In this document: positions 1 through 6,932 of the stretch, piece by piece | How positions within the stretch are numbered: position 1 is the stretch's first letter | Layout: the number at the start of each line of letters is the position of its first letter | Source: Proteobacteria bacterium UBA1847 | Lineage (GTDB): Bacteria > Pseudomonadota > Gammaproteobacteria > Steroidobacterales > Woeseiaceae | Length of the DNA: 7,383 nucleotides | Direction of reading: 5' to 3' | NCBI GenBank assembly: GCA_002338605.1 | Contig: DDIP01000345.1 | Span: forward strand, 1 to 7,383 | Translations under genes and position numbers: made by a program | The notes under the pieces: generated by a model | What the model was told of the DNA's origin: nothing | The model's input: only the letters and a program-made list of their open reading frames with translations | The model's database searches: none

Positions 1-2343
1 GGCCTGCCGCTGACGCAGACGACGTTGCAGGTGACAGTCACGTTGCCGCCTGGCGCCGTTCCAAACGTCGGAGATCTCAGTCTGAGAAACGTGATTGGGG
101 AGACGGCGGTCCCGGCCGATGGTGCTGTCAGCCTGGAGACGTTTGCAGAAGGGCCGCTCTATGCGCAGGCAGTCGATGCAAACGGAGAGGTCGTTCTCAT
201 GAGCTTCGTCGAGTCCGATGCAAACACAATCGACGTTGACAGTACGGCCACGGCAATCCTGTTCTTCGCGAGTGGTGCTTTCGCACTCCCAATAGAGTCG
301 ACCGAGTCCGCTCTCGAGGTTCTTGCCGGACGGACTGAAACGGCGGAATTGTCATCGCTGCTTGCGGCGCGTTTCGCGGCGGGAGATGCGACGTTGATGG
401 CGGCGGCGGCAGTGCTTGCCCCGGATATCGACAGGATTGCCAGAAGCCTGTTCGAAGACCCGGCACAGGCGCTCGTGTCGAGAGAGGTCGGACAGAAGGT
501 CACTATCGCACCGGGTCCGACAGACGCACAGAGCGGTATTGTCATTAGCAGTGAGATTGACCAGCAGATTACACTGACCAATAACTTCCGTCGTCGAACG
601 ACGGCGTTCTACCGCAGTCGTGGGTATGTGCCGCAGAATAGCAACGTATTTACGGCAACCGACGGCCCGTGGATGCAGGAGCGCATGGCGCCGAGGTCGG
701 GGTTCACATCTGTTTTCGATGCTGTGATCGACCTATTGCGGTTTCGCTCACCTTTCGCGCCGTCAGTCACGAATCTCGATGTGCCGATAACGCCTGAGAG
801 CGCGACGGCGACCAGTTACGACATCATCGTCATCGGTCCAGGATTCACGTTCGGTGAGGCATTCGCAGAGTTAACTGAAGAACAGCTCGCCGAGCTTCAG
901 ACGCTGTTTGCACGTACCTTGCTATTCGACTTCGCATTGCCATTGATCGCGAACGTCGCACTACCGGTTGGGTCGGATGCTCTGCGTCGTGTTGTAGAAG
1001 ATGATCAGATTGTGGAGGCGCTCACCGGGGCAGTAGCAATTTTGTCGTCTGAGGCGGCCGGTTTGGACCTTCGCGAGCGAATTCTGGCGGGCGAACTGGC
1101 AGGCTTAGGTCGGGACGCCGTCGTAATCGTCATTGAAAACAGCGAGCTCAAGAACCTTCTCTACGAAGCTTTGGCGGAAACCCTCGTTGAAGTGGGCGAG
1201 GGTGCAATTGCCGTGCCAGCCGAAGCGCTGACATCGTGGCTCATGGTCGCGGAAGCGGCCGGCACCGGTATCGACAGCGTAGTGCAGATGTCCGCCTGGG
1301 CGCGCTCCAATATGGCGGGCAAGTGGAGAGTTGACGTCGACCGACCGAACGTGTCGCTCGACCCGGAGTTCTCCCAACTCATTCTCGCAACGGATCCGGC
1401 GCCGACGGTTGACCTGACCGTGACCGTAGAGGAACCGCCTCCGGAGGGGCAGCAGTATGCCTATACCTGGATTGTCGAGGGCGGAACAGGCCATCTCAGT
1501 ACGGACATGGAAACGACGACCGATACCGATCTCATTGCTGCCGGCACGGTTCCCAATGCGCTGTTCACGGCGGATGCAGGTGTCGAGGGCGTGGATGATG
1601 TCCTCGTTGAGGTAACGTACGGGAGCGGCGCGGAAACGGTATTGGTTGGCAGGGCGCAGGCTACCGTCGAAGTTGTCGAATTCGCACCGCGATTGCAGCC
1701 GGACAACCCGTCGGTACGTCCGGGTGAAGAAACCAATGCGATGCGCGTGACGTTCCCGGGTCCGGCGGAGGACTGGCCGACACCGCTCTACTATCGCTGG
1801 TCCTCTGACGAGGAGCACGGATTCATGATGGACGTGCCGAATGGTGCGGCGACGCTTTCAGACTCGACACGCTACGCGGCAAACGAGTCAGTCGAAGCCC
1901 CGCAGATCGAAGCAATCTACGTAGATGTGTTCACAGTCGATTCCGCGCGCATCGGGCGCGCAACGGCCGAGGTGACCATTGAGGAACAGCCAAGCAGTAC
2001 GCTGGGCAGCCTTGTCGTGCACACGGCAATCTATGAGCAGGCAGGCTCCACGCTCTATGCGGTGTGTGCCATCGTGCAAGTGACGGCCGTTCCCGACGCT
2101 GTCACCTACAACCTGCGTGCGACGGACGGATTCGATCCTGATTTCTACGGATCGGAAATCAACATCAACGGTCCGCTCGATACCTCCAATGCCGGTTGCC
2201 GCATCGACGAGGGCGAGTATCCAGACGGTTTCTTCTCACTGTCAGGCGCATTCGGTGGTGGTGCCGATGGCGCGGCAGGGGCAGAGGCGTGGATGCATAG
2301 TCGTTTTGATGACTTCACCTGGACCGTCGAGGTCGGTTACTAA
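1..2343 (+). CDS. Large probable envelope/secreted protein with tandem Ig-like domains, 5' partial
   Basis: I do not recognise a functional family. The frame is open from base 1, giving 780 residues in the window, so the true start and any signal peptide lie upstream. The TTG at 25 is only the first start-like codon. Window codons 1-90 look like a beta-rich module ending in a small-residue segment (STATAILFFASGAFALP). Codons 95-460 are mixed and mostly helical, rich in Ala, Leu and Glu. Two similar beta units follow, at about codons 470-560 and 581-662. Each has an aromatic-rich strand with a Trp (YAYTW, LYYRW) and closes with a GRAxA(T)V-type strand, as in Ig/PKD-like folds. The last about 120 residues contain the only two cysteines (codons 689 and 733), which could form a disulfide and fit an extracytoplasmic location. 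The stop lies 52 bases before the sigma factor gene on the same strand, so co-regulation is possible. Coding is well supported; role unknown. Confidence 0.85.
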   Translation, partial: GLPLTQTTLQVTVTLPPGAVPNVGDLSLRNVIGETAVPADGAVSLETFAEGPLYAQAVDANGEVVLMSFVESDANTIDVDSTATAILFFASGAFALPIESTESALEVLAGRTETAELSSLLAARFAAGDATLMAAAAVLAPDIDRIARSLFEDPAQALVSREVGQKVTIAPGPTDAQSGIVISSEIDQQITLTNNFRRRTTAFYRSRGYVPQNSNVFTATDGPWMQERMAPRSGFTSVFDAVIDLLRFRSPFAPSVTNLDVPITPESATATSYDIIVIGPGFTFGEAFAELTEEQLAELQTLFARTLLFDFALPLIANVALPVGSDALRRVVEDDQIVEALTGAVAILSSEAAGLDLRERILAGELAGLGRDAVVIVIENSELKNLLYEALAETLVEVGEGAIAVPAEALTSWLMVAEAAGTGIDSVVQMSAWARSNMAGKWRVDVDRPNVSLDPEFSQLILATDPAPTVDLTVTVEEPPPEGQQYAYTWIVEGGTGHLSTDMETTTDTDLIAAGTVPNALFTADAGVEGVDDVLVEVTYGSGAETVLVGRAQATVEVVEFAPRLQPDNPSVRPGEETNAMRVTFPGPAEDWPTPLYYRWSSDEEHGFMMDVPNGAATLSDSTRYAANESVEAPQIEAIYVDVFTVDSARIGRATAEVTIEEQPSSTLGSLVVHTAIYEQAGSTLYAVCAIVQVTAVPDAVTYNLRATDGFDPDFYGSEININGPLDTSNAGCRIDEGEYPDGFFSLSGAFGGGADGAAGAEAWMHSRFDDFTWTVEVGY

Positions 2344-2374
2344 ATGACTTGCAGTGTCGGTTTACCGATTCGAT

Positions 2375-2388
2375 TCGTCGTGAGACGA
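2375..2388 (+). promoter_or_regulatory. Small hairpin with GNRA-type loop just before the sigma factor start
   Basis: TCGTC (2375-2379) and GACGA (2384-2388) pair perfectly around a GTGA loop, which as RNA is a GNRA tetraloop. The hairpin ends 7 bases before the ATG at 2396 and occupies the place where a Shine-Dalgarno sequence would be expected. No good Shine-Dalgarno is visible. It could limit translation of the sigma factor, but five base pairs is short and may be chance. Confidence 0.3.
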
Positions 2389-2395
2389 TGGTCTG

Positions 2396-2965
2396 ATGAC
2401 CAGTCACGGCAAATCGAATGGCCCTGTTACGCAGGTACTCGAACGCTGGCACCTCGCAACCGACGAGGAAAAGAACAGCGTTATAGAAGCTCTGTATGTC
2501 CACCTGAAGCAAAAAGCTGTGGCAGTTCGAGCCGGGCAGACAGGCGCACGAGTCGTCGAACCCACATTGCTGGTCAACGAGGTTTACCTGAAGCTGGTCG
2601 GCGCCGACCGCATGAAGTGGGAAGGTCGGGACCACTTCCTCAATGTCGCCGCCAAACTGATGCGTCAGGTTGTCATCGACATTGCGCGTTACGAAAACGC
2701 CAGGAAACGCGAGCGCGGTGCGGAAACTCGACTGAAGACCAACCTCAGCGCCGAATACCAGACGATGTCTTCGCTTCTGCATATCGATGCGTTGCTGGGC
2801 GAGCTCGCGACGATCGATGCGACCTACGTGGAAATCGTCGAGGCGCGCGTCTTTGCCGGTATGACAATTGCGGAGGCGGCGGCCGCATTGTCGGTGTCGC
2901 CGGCAACCCTGAAGCGCAAATGGAAGGCCGCGCAGATCTGGTTGTACGAGAAGCTCAATAGCTAG
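2396..2965 (+). CDS. ECF sigma factor of the kinase-associated type (Sigma70_ECF / ECF43-like)
   Basis: This 189-residue protein is an extracytoplasmic-function sigma-70 factor that should direct RNA polymerase to a small set of promoters. Region 2 spans about residues 15-105. It contains EPTLLVNEVYLKL (55-67), the region 2.2 helix, and HFLNVAAKLMRQVVIDIAR (80-98), the region 2.3/2.4 part. Region 4 spans about 130-188, with VEARVFAGMTIAEAAAALSV followed by the recognition helix SPATLKRKWKAAQIWLYEKL. The pattern TLLVNEVYLKL ... WLYEKL is typical of the Sigma70_ECF family found next to Ser/Thr kinases. The acidic DAED-like motif that usually precedes the region 2.2 helix is replaced by VEPT, with Thr57 at the position phosphorylated in studied relatives. 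The start is the first ATG after an in-frame stop at 2381-2383; no strong ribosome site is seen. No anti-sigma factor gene follows; the kinase does. The -35/-10 target is unknown. Confidence 0.93.
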   Translation: MTSHGKSNGPVTQVLERWHLATDEEKNSVIEALYVHLKQKAVAVRAGQTGARVVEPTLLVNEVYLKLVGADRMKWEGRDHFLNVAAKLMRQVVIDIARYENARKRERGAETRLKTNLSAEYQTMSSLLHIDALLGELATIDATYVEIVEARVFAGMTIAEAAAALSVSPATLKRKWKAAQIWLYEKLNS

Positions 2966-5374
2966 ATGATCGATGTAGTCTTCGAGAAGAAGGTCCTCGA
3001 TCTCATGGAGACCGTGCTGGGCGTGCCGGTCAACGATCGAGAACAGTGGCTGGCGGAACATGCCGAGTCAGTACTGCTTGCCGAGCGGGTGTCGATATTG
3101 CTTTCGCTGGAAGAAGAGGCCGAAGCAGCGTTTCCCGACACCGGTTTGCTGCAATTCCTGCCTGAACAATCGCCAGCTGATGGCACGGTCGTTGGACGCT
3201 ATCGACTCCTCAAAACGATCGGTGAAGGTGGCATGGCGACAGTGCATCTGGCCGAGAGGGAGGACGGGGCATTCGATCACCAGGTTGCGGTCAAGATTCT
3301 TCGTTCGACAATGCTGGAGAAACGGAGTCTGGATCTCTTCCATCACGAACGCCAGGTGTTGGCCAGCCTGCAACATCCGGCTATTGCTCACCTCTACGAC
3401 GGTGGCACCTGGAATGACAACCAGCCCTTCGTTGTCATGGAGTACGTCGATGGCCTTCCGGTCAACAAGTACGCGGAAACGGTCGATCTGCGGGCGATCG
3501 TCGATCTCCTTATCCAGGTGTGTGATGGTGTGCAAGCCGCCCACGACGCGCTGATTATCCATCGCGACATCAAGCCAGGAAATATTCTGGTTACGGCCGG
3601 TGGCCAGGCGAAGATTCTCGATTTCGGTATTGCGAAGTCGCTGTCGACTCACAAGCGAGACGTTACGTACTCGGCCGAAATGACGCCGCGCTACGCAAGT
3701 CCGGAGCAGCTGCGTGGCGAGCGCCTGACGACGCGGACCGACGTCTATTCGCTCGGCGTGCTGTTTTACGAGTTGTTTTCGGGCGAGGCGCCGTTCAAGG
3801 ACAGGGACCTGACTCCTGTGCAGCTTGAAAAGCAATTGACCACGGCAACAGCGGATGCGCCGAGTGCAAGATGCATCGCGAATGGAAACGTCGCACGGGG
3901 GCAACGGCTCCGCGGCGACCTCGACGCCATTGTCTTGAAGGCAATCGATGAAGATCCGGCCATGAGGTACCGGAACGCTGGAGAACTGGGTGCCGACCTG
4001 GTGCGCTTTCGGGACGGATATCCCGTGGTCGCGACACCGAGAGCCCGTTCGTACCTGCTTCGGAAGTGGATACAACGCAACCGGTCGCCGTTCGCGTTGG
4101 GAACGTTCGCCGCGACGGCGCTGCTTGTCGGAACTGCGGTCAGCACCTGGCAGTATCAGCAGGCCAGTAGTGAGCGCGACAAGGCGAACCAGGTCAATTC
4201 GCTCCTGCAGGACATCATCCTGAGTCCCAGCAAGTGGGCAGGTTTGCAGGGTAGTGCGATAGCCATGCCGAGCGACGTCAAGGTTATCGATATGTGGCGG
4301 GCGGTCGAGGACTCGATTCTCGACCGAGACCTGGGGGCGAACGTGAGTATTGAGCTGCTCGCGAACCTGGCACAAAGCTATCTCAATGTGGATGCCTGGG
4401 ATGACACCATACGTGTCGCGGATCGGGTGCGTGCAATCGCCGATCAGGCCAACACCCGCAGTAGTGAATACTACTTGCGCGCCATTCAGTCGCGAACGTA
4501 TGCGATGCACAAATCACAGCATGTGGAGACTGCGGAGGCATACCGGGAACTGTTGGCGGCGCAGTCGCAAAGCGACTTCTCCGATACCCCCGAATTTGCC
4601 GAAGTGCTGCGCAACTACGGTATCTGGCTATGGGGCACTGGTGATCTCGCTGCCGCTGCAGATCAGATCGACGCCTCCATCGATCTGCTGAGGCGGTTGA
4701 ACCAGCCCGCGGGCCTGGCCTATTCACTTGGCAATGGCGGACTGCTCGACTGCCAGATGGGTCGCATCGACGGCTGCGTCAGCAAGCTCGATGGCGCAAT
4801 CGATATCTGGGCCGAAGCGGGGCAGCCACCAATTCCTTCGTTTCACCGGGCGAAGGCGACCGCACATCTCTACCTCGGTGAACTGCCGGATGCGATTCGA
4901 GAAGCGCGTGAAGCCAGGCGGGTCGGCGGAGAGCTCGTGCCGGGCACGCTCGAGCACCTGCGAGCCGTCGTTGAATTGGCACGGGCACTGCTCGAAGATG
5001 GCCAATTCCATGAGGCTGCGTTGATGCTCGATGAGGCGCGCGGCATTGAGGGCCAGCTGCTCGATGCGGACCACCCGGAGCGTGTGTCGCTTCTCCTCAT
5101 CGATGCGCGGCTCAGCAGCGAGCGTGAAGAGTGGCAGGTCGCCCTGGACTCGCTGCGGCGTATCGATGCGATTCGCCCGGAGACGCCGTACAGCGTTCAT
5201 ACAAGTGCGCTCGACTACGCATGGGGTGTTGCCCTTGAGGGGAACGGCGACCTCGAGGGGGCCAGGGTTCGCTATGAGCGCGCCTACGAATTTCGCCGCG
5301 AGTTCTTCGGCGAAAACGCCTTTCTTACGCGCGCGGTGCACGCGCGACTGGTCTCGGTTTCCAGCGCAGAATAG
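2966..5374 (+). CDS. Membrane Ser/Thr protein kinase with C-terminal TPR-like sensor region
   Basis: An 802-residue PknB-type kinase. Residues 1-75 form a helical leader common in this kinase group. The catalytic domain runs about 77-350: glycine loop GEGGMATV (86-93), Lys110 in VAVK, a likely helix-C Glu128, catalytic HRDIKPGN (199-206), DFG (219-221), and an activation segment with Thr234, Ser236 and Thr240 before PRYASPEQ. All key residues are present, so it should be active. The segment GDLDAIVLKAIDEDPAMRYR and the basic RKWIQRNR stretch match the usual juxtamembrane part. One hydrophobic helix (about 375-394) is the only membrane span, placing the kinase in the cytoplasm and residues 400-802 in the periplasm. 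That tail holds several TPR-like helix pairs (for example 546-580, 584-617, 664-695, 746-778), likely for binding a protein or peptide signal. The ATG directly follows the sigma factor TAG with no gap, indicating translational coupling. The sigma factor is its predicted substrate. Confidence 0.94.
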   Translation: MIDVVFEKKVLDLMETVLGVPVNDREQWLAEHAESVLLAERVSILLSLEEEAEAAFPDTGLLQFLPEQSPADGTVVGRYRLLKTIGEGGMATVHLAEREDGAFDHQVAVKILRSTMLEKRSLDLFHHERQVLASLQHPAIAHLYDGGTWNDNQPFVVMEYVDGLPVNKYAETVDLRAIVDLLIQVCDGVQAAHDALIIHRDIKPGNILVTAGGQAKILDFGIAKSLSTHKRDVTYSAEMTPRYASPEQLRGERLTTRTDVYSLGVLFYELFSGEAPFKDRDLTPVQLEKQLTTATADAPSARCIANGNVARGQRLRGDLDAIVLKAIDEDPAMRYRNAGELGADLVRFRDGYPVVATPRARSYLLRKWIQRNRSPFALGTFAATALLVGTAVSTWQYQQASSERDKANQVNSLLQDIILSPSKWAGLQGSAIAMPSDVKVIDMWRAVEDSILDRDLGANVSIELLANLAQSYLNVDAWDDTIRVADRVRAIADQANTRSSEYYLRAIQSRTYAMHKSQHVETAEAYRELLAAQSQSDFSDTPEFAEVLRNYGIWLWGTGDLAAAADQIDASIDLLRRLNQPAGLAYSLGNGGLLDCQMGRIDGCVSKLDGAIDIWAEAGQPPIPSFHRAKATAHLYLGELPDAIREAREARRVGGELVPGTLEHLRAVVELARALLEDGQFHEAALMLDEARGIEGQLLDADHPERVSLLLIDARLSSEREEWQVALDSLRRIDAIRPETPYSVHTSALDYAWGVALEGNGDLEGARVRYERAYEFRREFFGENAFLTRAVHARLVSVSSAE

Positions 5375-5409
5375 CGCTGCCGAGTGGTTGCGCCTGGCCT
5401 GCTTATCTT

Positions 5410-5432
5410 CCTGCTCGTACGAAGCGAGCGGG
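5410..5432 (+). terminator. Weak hairpin downstream of the kinase gene, possible terminator
   Basis: CCTGCTCG (5410-5417) pairs with CGAGCGGG (5425-5432) through eight pairs, one a G-T wobble, around a seven-base loop. It starts 36 bases after the kinase stop codon. A second short GC hairpin, TCGG/CCGA, lies at 5436-5447. Neither is followed by a run of T, so intrinsic termination is doubtful. Their position after the last gene of the sigma-kinase operon is the main support. Confidence 0.3.
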
Positions 5433-5486
5433 CTATCGGGCTCCCGAGCTTGGCCAGTACCTACGCTAGCTCGATCGTGTTTCCCG

Positions 5487-5510
5487 ACGACAACTGACTG
5501 TCCCTGTCGT
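5487..5510 (+). terminator. Weak hairpin followed by TTTAAT, possible terminator
   Basis: ACGACA (5487-5492) pairs perfectly with TGTCGT (5505-5510) across a 12-base loop, and TTAAT follows at once. The stem is short and the loop large; an alternative pairing GACA (5489-5492) with TGTC (5499-5502) competes. It lies where base composition becomes more AT-rich before the transposase fragment, so it could equally be part of an old element end. Confidence 0.2.
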
Positions 5511-5568
5511 TTAATCGTCCGCGTTTATCTTGCTGGATCTTTTTCAACCTCCCGTTTAGCTTCCGCTG

Positions 5569-5847
5569 ATGATTAAATGGCTCTCGATATTTCTACGGGC
5601 TCTTATTTCGTTGCTACAAAGCCGCCGCGATCTGGCTTTCGAAAACCTACTTCTTCGCCGACAACTCGCTGTCTTGAAGGAGAATAGAGATTGGCCGCAG
5701 GTTTCTTCGGCCGACCGATCATTCTGGGTTTTGATCGCAAGGCTTTGGGCCGGATGGCGCAATGCATTGCACATCGTTTGCACTTTGGCGTTCCTGCGAC
5801 AACCGGCAACAAAAGTCCGTCCAGCGGCTTCGTTGGAATTTGACTAG
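5569..5847 (+). pseudogene. N-terminal fragment of an integrase-type (rve/DDE) transposase
   Basis: The 92-residue frame opens like the N-terminus of a widespread IS-type transposase group annotated as integrase core domain proteins: MIKWLSIFLRAL, then SRRDLAFENLLLRRQLAVLK, then DRSFWVLIARLWAGWRNALHIV. Family members usually continue with a PETVVRWHRxGF-like helix and a catalytic DDE domain of about 200 residues. None of that domain is present. After HIV there are seven unrelated residues (CTLAFLR), then QPATKVR, which resembles the expected PATVVRW. A shift of frame near 5820-5830 would restore a few more family-like residues (GGC TTC GTT, compare GF-R). The frame then stops at TAG 5845-5847, 41 bases before the next gene. 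I read this as a decayed insertion element whose 3' part was lost. Terminal inverted repeats and target duplications could not be identified. It is more AT-rich than its neighbours. Confidence 0.72.
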
Positions 5848-5876
5848 AATCTAACTGGACCCAAACACCGTTCGAC

Positions 5877-5882
5877 AAGGAG
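5877..5882 (+). promoter_or_regulatory. Ribosome binding site of the aldo/keto reductase gene
   Basis: AAGGAG lies six bases before the ATG at 5889. It is a near-consensus Shine-Dalgarno at good spacing, and it fixes the start so that the twin-arginine signal is at the extreme N-terminus. Confidence 0.85.
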
Positions 5883-5888
5883 CGACAA

Positions 5889-6839
5889 ATGATTTCTCGA
5901 CGCGATTGTCTCAAGTACACAATGCTGGCCGGTGCAGCAACGGCACTGCCCGGCGGCCTGCTGCAGGCCATGCAGGGCCAAAAGTGGATAAAGCGAAAAA
6001 TTCCGAAGACCGGTGAAGAGCTGCCAATCGTGGGACTGGGATCGTCTGCAAGTTTTCGACAACTGGCCGACGCAGGTGAGATCGAGCAGTTGCGGGACGT
6101 CATTAAGACGCTGCTGGACAACGGTGGCAGCGTGTTCGATACCGCACCAGGCTACGGCAGATCCGAGGAAGTGGCCGGCCGTATCATCCAGCAACTGGGC
6201 GCGACCGACGATGTGTTCTGGGCGACCAAGCTCAACGTGGTGCCGAGGGGCGGCAACTCGGCCGACCCGGCTGAAGCTCGTGCCCAGCTGGAACGCTCGT
6301 TTGACTACATCGGCAAAAACCCCATCGACCTCGTACAGGTACACAATCTGGCTGACGTACCGACGCAAATGGCAATCCTGAAGGAGCAGAAAGCGGAAGG
6401 CCGCATTCGCTACATTGGCACGACCTATACCGGCGAGAGCCGCTACAACGATCTTGCCGCTGCGATGAAAAATGAGCCATTGGATTTCGTTGGCGTTGAT
6501 TACGCCGTTGATAATCGAAACGCGGCGCAGGAAATTTTCCCGATCGCCGAGGACCTCGGAATCGCGGTACTCGTCTACCTGCCGTTCGGCCGTTCACGCC
6601 TTTGGAGTCGCGTCGGTGACCGGCCGATCCCGGACTGGGCCACCGAAATCGGCATCAAGTCCTGGGCACAGTTCTTCATCAAGTACGCGGCAGCGCATCC
6701 CGCGGTTACCGCGGTAACGCCGGCGACCAGCAAGCCTCATCACATGCTGGACAATCTCGGAGCCGGTGTTGGTGAATTGCCGGACAAGACGCTACTAAAA
6801 CGCATGGCAGACTACGTGGATGGTCTGCCGTCCGCCTAG
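5889..6839 (+). CDS. Aldo/keto reductase with twin-arginine (Tat) signal
   Basis: A 316-residue aldo/keto reductase, a family that reduces carbonyl compounds with NAD(P)H in a TIM-barrel fold. The catalytic tetrad is intact: Asp84 and Tyr89 in FDTAPGYGRSEE, Lys114 in WATKLN, and His152 in QVHN. The late motif TPATSKPHHMLDNLGAG (277-293) matches the cofactor-binding loop and following helix, with Lys282 the likely phosphate contact. The N-terminus MISRRDCLKYTMLAGAATAL has a twin arginine (SRRDCLK, close to SRRxFLK, with Cys for Phe), a hydrophobic stretch of small residues and a possible cleavage near LQA-MQ (about residue 27). It should therefore be exported folded to the periplasm. A strong ribosome site fits the start. 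Upstream lies a transposase remnant, so its promoter may lie within or next to that remnant; no clear -35/-10 pair was seen. The substrate cannot be told from sequence. Domain assignment is firm; export is likely. Confidence 0.94.
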   Translation: MISRRDCLKYTMLAGAATALPGGLLQAMQGQKWIKRKIPKTGEELPIVGLGSSASFRQLADAGEIEQLRDVIKTLLDNGGSVFDTAPGYGRSEEVAGRIIQQLGATDDVFWATKLNVVPRGGNSADPAEARAQLERSFDYIGKNPIDLVQVHNLADVPTQMAILKEQKAEGRIRYIGTTYTGESRYNDLAAAMKNEPLDFVGVDYAVDNRNAAQEIFPIAEDLGIAVLVYLPFGRSRLWSRVGDRPIPDWATEIGIKSWAQFFIKYAAAHPAVTAVTPATSKPHHMLDNLGAGVGELPDKTLLKRMADYVDGLPSA

Positions 6840-6910
6840 TTCGACGGTGTCCGTTCTCGTACAAACCTGCGTCGACCGGCCGAGAAGATCTGTAACTGCG
6901 CGGGACTGCT

Positions 6911-6932
6911 GAAACAACCCTGGGGCTGTTTC
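6911..6932 (+). terminator. Hairpin downstream of the aldo/keto reductase gene (first of two overlapping)
   Basis: GAAACAACCC (6911-6920) and GGGCTGTTTC (6923-6932) are inverted repeats with nine of ten positions matching. With a realistic loop the stem is GAAACA plus inner pairs. It begins 71 bases after the reductase stop. No T run follows directly, only CATCTTT at 6937-6943. It could be a 3' stabiliser or weak terminator. It shares its last bases with the next hairpin. Confidence 0.4.

Noticed and set aside
1105..1818. A 237-codon minus-strand frame opposite the large protein
   Set aside because: Arg-rich composition, no motif, and fully contained within a longer plausible gene.
2344..2961. 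A 205-codon + strand frame starting right after the large protein's stop (TAAATG)
   Set aside because: It overlaps almost all of the sigma factor in another frame, and its product is Arg/Cys-rich and domain-free. The sigma factor frame has clear family motifs.
3068..4510. A 480-codon open frame on the minus strand inside the kinase gene
   Set aside because: It lies wholly opposite a kinase with all catalytic motifs. Its product is rich in Arg, Cys and His with no recognisable domain, as expected for a stop-free antisense frame in GC-rich DNA.
5375..5568. Search for a tRNA, small gene or element end in the gap after the kinase gene
   Set aside because: No cloverleaf, no convincing coding frame, and no inverted repeat matching a counterpart near 5848-5888 was found.
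5031..5576. A + strand frame running from inside the kinase gene across the gap to the transposase fragment
   Set aside because: Most of it is a shifted reading of the kinase TPR region; the part beyond 5374 shows no domain and no ribosome site.
5845..5850. TAGAAT as a -10 box for the reductase gene
   Set aside because: It matches five of six bases of the -10 consensus, but no -35-like hexamer lies 16-18 bases upstream (5821-5829 is GC-rich) and no exact extended -10 TG is present.
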